Source: Flavobacterium rivuli WB 3.3-2 = DSM 21788 (GTDB taxonomy: Bacteria; Bacteroidota; Bacteroidia; Flavobacteriales; Flavobacteriaceae). From it: DNA of 64,000 bases. This document shows, piece by piece, positions 58,063 through 64,000 of this stretch. The notes below the pieces were generated by a model, which worked only from the letters and a program-made list of their open reading frames with translations, made no database searches and was not told the DNA's origin. Numbering within the stretch: the stretch's first letter is position 1; each line of letters starts with the position of its first letter. Location of the stretch: positions 372,001 through 436,000 of the forward strand of contig NZ_KB899969.1 of assembly GCF_000378485.1 (NCBI RefSeq), written 5' to 3'. The position numbers and the translations under genes are program-made.

Positions 58063-59769
58063 ATGATCAAAATGAAAAAATTTAAATTCCTTGGTTTATC
58101 ATTGTTGCTTTTCGGAATGGCAAACGCACAGGATGCCAACGAAGCTAAGAAAGCAATTGACGCAGAACAATTCCAGAAAGCAAAAACAATTTTAAAGTCG
58201 CTTATTTCATCTACCCCGGATGAAGGCAGGAACTATTTTCTATTAGGCGATATATACTTATCACAATCATACCCGGATTCTGCTGCTATATACTTTAACA
58301 AAGGTAAAGCCGTAAAAAACAATGCCGAATATAATACTATAGGTTTAGGAGAACTGGATCTTGATAGTGGTAATGCCGCCGCTGCACAGGCAAAATTTGA
58401 TGCGGTAGAAAAAGACCTTAAAAAGAAAGATGTAGAGCAACTGGTTTACATAGGCCGTGCTTACATTTATGCCGATACTCCGGATTATAAAAAAGCGATT
58501 GCAGTACTTAACAAAGCTGTTGCAAAAGATGCTAAATATGCACAGGCATACCTTTACCTTGGTGAAGCTTATTACAGGGACAGGGACCAGAACAATGCTT
58601 ATAAAAATTTCCGTACAGCATCAGAGCTTGACCCAAGCCTTCTTAGGGCTAAACTTCAGCTTGGTGTAATTACTAAAAATACCCGTGCCGCTTTCCCGGA
58701 AGCTATAAAAGCATTTGACGGTATTATTGCTGTTAATCCTAACTATGGCCCCGTATACAGAGAGCTTGCCGAGACGTACTACCTTTGGGGTAATACTGAT
58801 GGTGCCAAGAAGACAGAATACAATGCTAAAGCACTTGGTTACTACGAAAAATACATGGGCTTAACAGATTACTCTCTTGATTCAAGGATGAGGCATGCTG
58901 ACTTCCTTCTACTAACAGGCGATTACAAATCGCTTGAGGCTGAAGCTCAGAAAATGCAGCAAATGGATAAGGTTAACCCAAGGATATTGCGTTATGCTGC
59001 TTATGCTGCTTACGAAAATGGTAACTATCCTGCAAGTTTAACTGCCATGACTGAGTTTATAACTAAAGCAGATCCTAAACGTGTAATTGCAAGAGATTAC
59101 CTTTACCTTGGCCTTGCTAAACTTGCAACTTCTGTAGGTAAAGATGCCGCAGGTAACAGCGTTATTACAGATAAAACTCAATTTGACGGTGCTATTGCAG
59201 ATATTAAAAAGGCAGCTGAAACGGATATTAACATTACTAATGAGTTTAACGAAATTGGTAAAAAACTGTTCTCTCAAAAACTATATGGCCCTGCTGCTGT
59301 AGTATTTGAAATTGCTACAACGAACCCTGCTAACAGGAATTTATTTTACGATAGCTTTTATCTTGCATACTCTATTTACTACGATCACGTAAATAAATCG
59401 GATGCAGATAAAAAGCTAAATGCAGAGCAGCTTGCTAAGGCAGATGTAGCTCTTGATAAAGTATTAGAGTTGTCTCCGGATGCTCAGGATGCATACCTGT
59501 TTAAAGCAAGGGTTAACAAAAACCTTAACTCTAATGATGCCTATGCTAAAATGGCTGTGGCTTATGATAATTACATTAGGGTAGTAACTGCTTTAGGTAC
59601 TGCAGAAACATCTAAACCGGCTGTTGCTAAAAACCTTGTAGAGGCTTATGATAATGCTGGTGCTTACTATGCTGTTACAGATAAAGCAAAAGCTAAAGAT
59701 TATTTTACTAAAGCAATAGCTTTAGATCCTAACGATACGTATGCAAAAGGTGAGGTTAAAAAACTTTAA
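58063..59769 (+). CDS. Exported TPR protein of the exb/ton operon
   Basis: 568 residues, signal peptide ending ANAQ, then about eight tetratricopeptide-like units (for instance AIAVLNKAVAKDAKYAQAYLYL and the last unit AKDYFTKAIALDPNDTYAK). An AAAGGAG sequence at 58047-58053 lies 9 bases before the ATG at 58063, a true Shine-Dalgarno, rare in this genome, and it decides against the ATG at 58072. Last gene of the cluster; likely a periplasmic scaffold. Confidence 0.85.
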   Translation: MIKMKKFKFLGLSLLLFGMANAQDANEAKKAIDAEQFQKAKTILKSLISSTPDEGRNYFLLGDIYLSQSYPDSAAIYFNKGKAVKNNAEYNTIGLGELDLDSGNAAAAQAKFDAVEKDLKKKDVEQLVYIGRAYIYADTPDYKKAIAVLNKAVAKDAKYAQAYLYLGEAYYRDRDQNNAYKNFRTASELDPSLLRAKLQLGVITKNTRAAFPEAIKAFDGIIAVNPNYGPVYRELAETYYLWGNTDGAKKTEYNAKALGYYEKYMGLTDYSLDSRMRHADFLLLTGDYKSLEAEAQKMQQMDKVNPRILRYAAYAAYENGNYPASLTAMTEFITKADPKRVIARDYLYLGLAKLATSVGKDAAGNSVITDKTQFDGAIADIKKAAETDINITNEFNEIGKKLFSQKLYGPAAVVFEIATTNPANRNLFYDSFYLAYSIYYDHVNKSDADKKLNAEQLAKADVALDKVLELSPDAQDAYLFKARVNKNLNSNDAYAKMAVAYDNYIRVVTALGTAETSKPAVAKNLVEAYDNAGAYYAVTDKAKAKDYFTKAIALDPNDTYAKGEVKKL

Positions 59770-59790
59770 CACCTTATAATTACACATATA

Positions 59791-59815
59791 AACCGGCACA
59801 TAGCCGGTTTTTGTG
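59791..59815 (+). terminator. Terminator of the exb/ton operon
   Basis: AACCGGC (59791-59797) pairs with GCCGGTT (59803-59809), followed by T's. Confidence 0.85.
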
Positions 59816-59844
59816 TTTTTGTATACTGCCTGTAATTAAATATG

Positions 59845-59852
59845 TATCTTTG
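59845..59852 (+). promoter_or_regulatory. -7 box of queE
   Basis: TATCTTTG, 20 bases before the ATG at 59872; it shows that the longer reading from 59842 would start inside the promoter. Confidence 0.55.
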
Positions 59853-59871
59853 CAAACTATTTGAAATTAAG

Positions 59872-60504
59872 ATGCTGAAGAAGGAAACGCAGATAGAAGT
59901 AGAAAAAGGTGAGATGCTGCCCTTAATGGAAGAGTTTTATACCATTCAGGGGGAGGGTTATCATACCGGTACTGCTGCCTATTTTATACGTGTGGGAGGC
60001 TGCGATGTGGGCTGCCACTGGTGCGATGTTAAGGAAAGCTGGAATGCCGACCTGCACCCACCAACAGATACTGATGTTATTGTTGCCAATGCTGCCCAAT
60101 GGGGTAAAACTATTGTTATTACCGGTGGCGAACCGCTTATGTGGAATATGGACCCTATAACCTTAAAGCTTAAGGCGGCAGGGTTAAAGGTACATATAGA
60201 AACATCCGGGGCATACCCGTTAAGCGGGTACTGGGACTGGATTTGCCTTTCGCCAAAAAAGAATAAGTTACCCACCCAGGCTGTTTATGATAATGCACAT
60301 GAGCTTAAAGTGATTATACACAATAAGCACGACTTTATTTTTGCCGAAGAACAGGCTGCTAAAGTAAATGGTAATGCAATATTGTTCCTCCAGCCGGAAT
60401 GGAGTAAAAAAGAACAGATAACCCCACTTATTGTTGATTATGTTATGCAAAATCCTAAATGGCGTGTATCTTTACAAACACATAAGTATTTAAATATACC
60501 TTAA
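59872..60504 (+). CDS. queE: 7-carboxy-7-deazaguanine synthase
   Basis: 210 residues from the ATG at 59872. Radical SAM cluster C44-x3-C48-x2-C51 in GGCDVGCHWCD, the CxxxCxxC form used by QueE, preceded by EEFYTIQGEGYHTG, and ITGGEPLMW as the SAM/GGE motif. Makes CDG from carboxy-tetrahydropterin in the queuosine pathway. Own promoter; the DUF2059 gene follows 23 bases later. Confidence 0.95.
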   Translation: MLKKETQIEVEKGEMLPLMEEFYTIQGEGYHTGTAAYFIRVGGCDVGCHWCDVKESWNADLHPPTDTDVIVANAAQWGKTIVITGGEPLMWNMDPITLKLKAAGLKVHIETSGAYPLSGYWDWICLSPKKNKLPTQAVYDNAHELKVIIHNKHDFIFAEEQAAKVNGNAILFLQPEWSKKEQITPLIVDYVMQNPKWRVSLQTHKYLNIP

Positions 60505-60527
60505 TAATAAACCAAAACAACTGTAAG

Positions 60528-60956
60528 ATGAAAAAATTATTTATTGCCGTAGCTTTTATGTTTGTAGCACAGGTAAGTATGGCGCAAACTGCAACTACTA
60601 AAGCTGCCGACCCTGCATTTAAAAAAGAAGTACTTAGGCTGCTTGAGCTTAGTGGTACTAATGCACAGTATGAAGCATTAATTAACCCTATTATTAAAAG
60701 TGCACCTGCTGATAAGCAAGCCGATTTTAAAAAAGAAGTTACAGAGTCTTTAAAAGGGCTTACAGATAAAATTGCAGAAATTTACATGCAGGAATTTACT
60801 CCGGAAGATGTAAAAACAATGATTAAATACTATGAGAGCCCAGTGGGTAAAAAAGCAGCTTCTAAAGCAGGAGTTCTTTTAGAGAAAGGCCAGGCTGCCG
60901 GTATGGAGTGGGGCCAGAGCCTGCAAGGTATCATGATGAAATATTCTGGTGAATAA
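60528..60956 (+). CDS. DUF2059 secreted protein
   Basis: 142 residues, signal peptide (1-19, SMAQ), all-helical DUF2059 domain: LLELSGTNAQYEALINPII, YMQEFTPEDVKTMIKYYESPVGKK. Periplasmic protein of unknown function. The Y-x-S-P-x-G-K/x-K motif is the family hallmark. Confidence 0.9.
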   Translation: MKKLFIAVAFMFVAQVSMAQTATTKAADPAFKKEVLRLLELSGTNAQYEALINPIIKSAPADKQADFKKEVTESLKGLTDKIAEIYMQEFTPEDVKTMIKYYESPVGKKAASKAGVLLEKGQAAGMEWGQSLQGIMMKYSGE

Positions 60957-60979
60957 TCCTATCACTGTTAAAAATAACT

Positions 60980-61003
60980 AACCCCGCATTGCGGGGTTTT
61001 GTG
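60980..61003. terminator. Bidirectional terminator
   Basis: AACCCCGC (60980-60987), loop ATT, GCGGGGTT (60991-60998), T-rich after; between convergent genes. Confidence 0.85.
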
Positions 61004-61006
61004 TTT

Positions 61007-61711
61007 TTATATGCTAAGCTTTGCAAGGTAATCATAATGTTCGCCTTCTAAAATTAGCTCACTTTGCAGTTTATTGCCATGCGCCGCATTTTGCAATGTA
61101 TTGTAATCTATATACATCCAGTTAAAAGGTTTTTCCTTTTCCCCTTTATAAGTTACATTAAAAATCACTTCGCCATAGTAGTCTATGTCACTGGGAATCC
61201 ACTTACCGCCATCTTCGTCTTCATCAAACATATAAATTATATCAGATGAATCAAGCAAAATTTGTCCGCCCTCATTGAGTAATGATTTTAATTTATACAA
61301 AAATCCCGATATTCTTTTTAGCTTGCCGCACATTCCGGCACCATTCATAAGTAAAAGTATCGTATCATAACCGCCTTCGTGTTCCATAACATCGCCGGCA
61401 ATGGTATTTTTTATCCCCCTTCGTTTACAGGCTTCTATGGCATTTGCAGATATATCTATAGCCGTAACATCCATACCGCGCTCATTTTGCAGGTATAGGC
61501 TATGGCTTCCGGCACCGCAGCCCACATCGAGTACTTTACCACTTGCCATTTGCAATGCCTTTTGCTCTAAAGCCGGCATGGCATCATAGCTCCTAAAGAG
61601 GTAAGAAACATCCATTTCATCCTCTTCAGATATTGATGTTTCGGTAATTAAATTTTCCGGAGCATTCCCGGTTTGATAATCAAGTATGGCTTTCCCAAAA
61701 AGGTCTTTCAT
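61007..61711 (-). CDS. Class I SAM-dependent methyltransferase
   Basis: 234 residues. SAM-binding motif I is VLDVGCGAGSHSLYL (about 57-71) and the acidic end of strand 2 is VTAIDIS; motif post-I EGGYDTILLLMNGAGM. Rossmann fold and cytoplasmic. Substrate unknown; the C-terminal part has an acidic stretch FDEDEDGGKW. Divergent from the YkgJ gene with only 41 bases between the two ATGs. Confidence 0.85.
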   Translation of the reverse strand: MKDLFGKAILDYQTGNAPENLITETSISEEDEMDVSYLFRSYDAMPALEQKALQMASGKVLDVGCGAGSHSLYLQNERGMDVTAIDISANAIEACKRRGIKNTIAGDVMEHEGGYDTILLLMNGAGMCGKLKRISGFLYKLKSLLNEGGQILLDSSDIIYMFDEDEDGGKWIPSDIDYYGEVIFNVTYKGEKEKPFNWMYIDYNTLQNAAHGNKLQSELILEGEHYDYLAKLSI

Positions 61712-61718
61712 TTTTTTA

Positions 61719-61726
61719 TACTTTTG
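61719..61726 (+). promoter_or_regulatory. -7 box of the YkgJ-type gene
   Basis: TACTTTTG, 26 bases before the ATG at 61753. Confidence 0.5.
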
Positions 61727-61752
61727 CGGCAGATTGATAAATGTAATGTGGA

Positions 61753-62247
61753 ATGGAGAATTTTTTAAAACAGCTTCCTAAGCTCGCCAAAGATAAGCAT
61801 AACGAGAATAAAAAGTTTTTTGACAAGCTTAAAAAGAAGGTGCCTAAAAATTTAGACTACGTAATGCAAGAACTGCACGACCGCGAGTTTAAAAAAACAG
61901 ATTGCCTTACGTGTGCCAACTGTTGTAAAACTACCGGCCCACTCTTTACGCTTGCCGATATAGAGAGAATTGCAAAGCATTTTCGGCAAAAACCACAGCA
62001 GTTTATAGATAAATACCTGCACATAGATGAGGATAACGATTATGTGCTGCAAAGTGTACCCTGCACTTTCCTCGATGCTGAAAATTATTGCATGATCTAT
62101 GATGTACGCCCCAAGGCATGCCGGGAATTCCCGCACACCGACAGGAAGAAGTTTCAGCAAATATCTAACCTTACCCTTAAAAATGTTGCCATTTGCCCCG
62201 CGGCTTATAATATTGTGGAGGAAATGAAAAAGAAGTTGCCGGTGTAA
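61753..62247 (+). CDS. YkgJ family Cys-cluster protein
   Basis: 164 residues. Cysteines are grouped as CLTCANCCKTTG (about 53-61) and later CTFLDAENYCMIYDVRPKACREFPH (about 99-123), the zinc/iron-chelating (CxCx2C) arrangement of the YkgJ family (UPF0153). Cytoplasmic; in other genomes thought to bind a metal cluster. The ATPase gene follows at 42 bases but has its own AT-rich composition. Confidence 0.9.
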   Translation: MENFLKQLPKLAKDKHNENKKFFDKLKKKVPKNLDYVMQELHDREFKKTDCLTCANCCKTTGPLFTLADIERIAKHFRQKPQQFIDKYLHIDEDNDYVLQSVPCTFLDAENYCMIYDVRPKACREFPHTDRKKFQQISNLTLKNVAICPAAYNIVEEMKKKLPV

Positions 62248-62289
62248 GAATTGAAATTATTAACATATATTTGATATATCAAATTTGAT

Positions 62290-63372
62290 ATGAAAAAAGC
62301 ATACATTACAAGAGCAATACTTAAAGACTACCTTACCATTAAAAATGTAGATATTACCTTTAATGAAGATATTAATATCATTATAGGTAAGAATGGAACA
62401 GGCAAGACTAATTTTATAAATTATTTGGCCGATAGTTTGTCAGAAAATCAAGCAATTAAAAATAATCATAGTTACATCTATTTTAAATCTTCCAATAATA
62501 ATTTTTTAAAAGAAATTAAAAATATTAAGTTTTTAAAAGAAGTTAAAAATAATGGTTTTTTTAAGAATCTGTCGTTGAAAGATAATAAAGTTGTTAACTT
62601 GAAAAATGGAGATGGGGAAAATTTAAATGAAATTAGTACGTTAGATTTTATAATCCCTCTAAAGATTAGTCACGGTATTCCGGAATCTCTTAAAATTATC
62701 CAAGAACCTATTAACGATGTCATTAGGAAAATACCTGAGGGTTATACTGTTTTTCCAGATACTGACAGTTCGCTGGCATTTGCGATAGGAGTACACTATT
62801 TTACCAAATTGCATAGTATAATTCCCAAAGGTACTAAATCGTATAACATTAACGAATCTTTAAATTCATTAAATAATAATCTCACTAAATACTCAAATAT
62901 AGAAGGAGTACGAATTGGACAAAATTTCGGTTTAGATAATTCAGATAAAAATGAAATCTATTTTAATAATCTTTATTTAGAATACAATATAAATGGAGTA
63001 TGGCTTTCATTCAATCAGCTTTCTGATGGTACTAAACGGTTGTTCTACATTATTTCTGAGATTACCTATAACGACCGTTTTATAGTATTATTAGAAGAGC
63101 CGGAGCTGGGATTACACCCTCATCAGCTTTATGATTTAATGCGATTTATTAAAGAAGCGTCAGAGAAATTCCAATTTATTATAACTACCCATTCTCCTAT
63201 GGTGTTGAATACTTTGAATAGTGATGAATTGGACAATATTATAATTTCAAGTATAGAAAATGGAGCTACTCAATTAAAACATTTAGCGCCAGAGCAAATT
63301 GCAAAAGCACAGGCTTATATGGAAAAAATGGATTTGAGCGATTACTGGATTCATTCTGATTTAGAAGATTAA
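62290..63372 (+). CDS. AAA/ABC-type ATPase (OLD-like), probable defence gene
   Basis: 360 residues. Walker A GKNGTGKT at 33-40, ABC-type signature LSDGTKR at 244-250, Walker B VLLEEPE at 266-272 (two acidic residues), and H-loop H301 in TTHSP. Between 41 and 235 there is a divergent insert rich in Asn/Lys. This order is that of OLD/RloA/PtuA-type ATPases rather than transporters. The gene is strongly AT-rich compared with neighbours and is followed after 1 base by a TOPRIM-like gene, the arrangement of several antiphage systems (PARIS, Gabija-like, RloAB). Immunity function is inference. Confidence 0.8.
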   Translation: MKKAYITRAILKDYLTIKNVDITFNEDINIIIGKNGTGKTNFINYLADSLSENQAIKNNHSYIYFKSSNNNFLKEIKNIKFLKEVKNNGFFKNLSLKDNKVVNLKNGDGENLNEISTLDFIIPLKISHGIPESLKIIQEPINDVIRKIPEGYTVFPDTDSSLAFAIGVHYFTKLHSIIPKGTKSYNINESLNSLNNNLTKYSNIEGVRIGQNFGLDNSDKNEIYFNNLYLEYNINGVWLSFNQLSDGTKRLFYIISEITYNDRFIVLLEEPELGLHPHQLYDLMRFIKEASEKFQFIITTHSPMVLNTLNSDELDNIIISSIENGATQLKHLAPEQIAKAQAYMEKMDLSDYWIHSDLED

Positions 63373-63373
63373 T

Positions 63374-63916
63374 ATGATGAGAGTAGGTCTAATAGGTGAA
63401 AATCCAAACGATACAGAATCTATAGCTAATTTACTAAGCTTAAAATATAATCATCAATACATTTCGGTATTAAAAAGAAGAAAGGGTGGTCAGTTAGATA
63501 ATGCTAAGTTTACTGCCTTGTTAGAAATTGAACTTAGAAATAATAATTTTGATTTACTTATCTTTATTAGAGATTTAGATGGTTTTGAAAATGAAGCTGA
63601 TAAAGTTAGAGTAAGAGAAAAATGGTTTGCTGCTAACAAGTTGCACTTTAAAAAAGATTCACTATTTTTATTAAACATTCACGCTTTAGAATCTATATTC
63701 TTTTCAGACATTGTTAGTCTTAATAAGATATTTAATTTGAAGTTGAACTTTAGTAATCCACTATCGATTAATAATCCTAAAAAAGAATTGATTAGGGTTA
63801 CTTCTGAAAGGTATAAAGAAAATAGAGCAGCTGATTACATTTCCAAATTAGATTATAATGCAGTTTTAAAGAACTATAAGCCTCTTAAAGACATTGATAA
63901 TTACTTAAAAGTTTAA
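63374..63916 (+). CDS. TOPRIM-like (DUF4276/DUF4435-type) protein, partner of the ATPase
   Basis: 180 residues, starts 1 base after the ATPase stop. TOPRIM-like marks: a strand MRVGLIGEN with Glu9 followed by NDTESIANLL, a strand DLLIFIRDLDGFE with the D67-x-D69 pair, and a NIHALESIFFSD segment as seen in DUF4276/RloB-like nucleases. Cys-free, basic, no signal peptide. Expected to be an effector nuclease held or triggered by the ATPase. The fold is called by eye and the family name is tentative. Confidence 0.6.
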   Translation: MMRVGLIGENPNDTESIANLLSLKYNHQYISVLKRRKGGQLDNAKFTALLEIELRNNNFDLLIFIRDLDGFENEADKVRVREKWFAANKLHFKKDSLFLLNIHALESIFFSDIVSLNKIFNLKLNFSNPLSINNPKKELIRVTSERYKENRAADYISKLDYNAVLKNYKPLKDIDNYLKV

Positions 63917-63919
63917 GTT

Positions 63920-64000
63920 ATGGCAAAGCTAACGTCTCTCACCCCAATGTTCTGGACAAAAGAAATTGCAGCAACAGTTGCTTTTTATACCGATGTGCTG
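63920..64000 (+). CDS. VOC (glyoxalase/bleomycin-resistance) protein, N-terminal fragment
   Basis: The first 27 codons are present; the gene continues past the window. The sequence LTPMFWTKEIAATVAFYTDVL is the usual first beta-alpha unit of VOC proteins (LxPxLxVxDxxxxxxFYxxxLG). Returns to core base composition after the AT-rich ATPase pair. Confidence 0.75.
   Translation, partial: MAKLTSLTPMFWTKEIAATVAFYTDVL

Noticed and set aside
1..64000. CRISPR array, rRNA operon or intact insertion sequence
   Set aside because: No regularly spaced repeats, no rRNA-like stretch and no transposase were seen; the only mobile-element trace is the integrase remnant at 4585-4710.

Overview
The window looks like chromosome of a Flavobacteriaceae member (Bacteroidota), probably Flavobacterium or a close relative. 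Evidence seen directly: low GC; many promoters carry the Bacteroidota -7 box TAnnTTTG, some with a TTG about 19 bases upstream; Shine-Dalgarno sequences are rare; several secreted proteins end in a type IX secretion (T9SS) sorting domain; and there are family markers such as PorP/SprF, DUF6029, DUF5777, DUF3570/DUF4266 and a Bacteroidota-style ExbB-ExbD-ExbD-TonB cluster.

Layout. 1-1509: the tail of a PorP/SprF gene, a gamma-carbonic-anhydrase-like gene and murI. 1531-4710: a variable island made of small AT-rich orphan genes, a second copy of the murI 5' end, an orphan Rhs C-terminal tip carrying an HEFFVH metallopeptidase-like motif with a probable partner gene, GC-rich hairpin repeats, and the last ~42 codons of a tyrosine integrase. 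4937-13863: a T9SS adhesin split by a frameshift, then an operon for a small T9SS protein, thioredoxin, ApbE, DUF4266 lipoprotein, DUF3570 barrel and an acidic lipoprotein. 14017-21748: a divergent probable iron-acquisition cluster (imelysin, HTTM protein, TonB receptor on the minus strand; imelysin and dihaem oxidoreductase on the plus strand). Three minus-strand promoters in this half share a Fur-box-like 19-bp palindrome about 40 bases before the start codon.

21777-30848: TPR proteins, a six-gene envelope operon (OB-fold, DUF5777, cytochrome c, YceI, ankyrin, DOMON-like/T9SS) and a giant outer-membrane barrel. 31160-37715: a thiol/T9SS group (Omp28, two T9SS proteins, TlpA, DUF6029), preceded by an unexplained minus-strand terminator that suggests a small RNA. 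37812-44630: small cytoplasmic proteins, a metallophosphoesterase, a GH29 fucosidase with divergent AraC regulator, and two identical tRNA-Leu(UAG) genes flanking a membrane protein. 44775-52590: M20 peptidase, a BlaI repressor with two BlaR1-like M56 proteins (the second fused to a TonB C-terminal domain) and a DUF4407 protein. 53426-59769: the ExbB/ExbD/TonB energising cluster with PstS-like and TPR proteins. 59872-64000: QueE, DUF2059, a methyltransferase, a YkgJ-type Cys-cluster protein, and an AT-rich ATPase/TOPRIM-like pair resembling antiphage systems, then the start of a VOC protein.

The items that most deserve a second look are the Rhs-tip island with its murI duplication, the ATPase/TOPRIM pair, the BlaI operator placed exactly on the -7 box together with the BlaR1-TonB fusion, and the two envelope redox operons.
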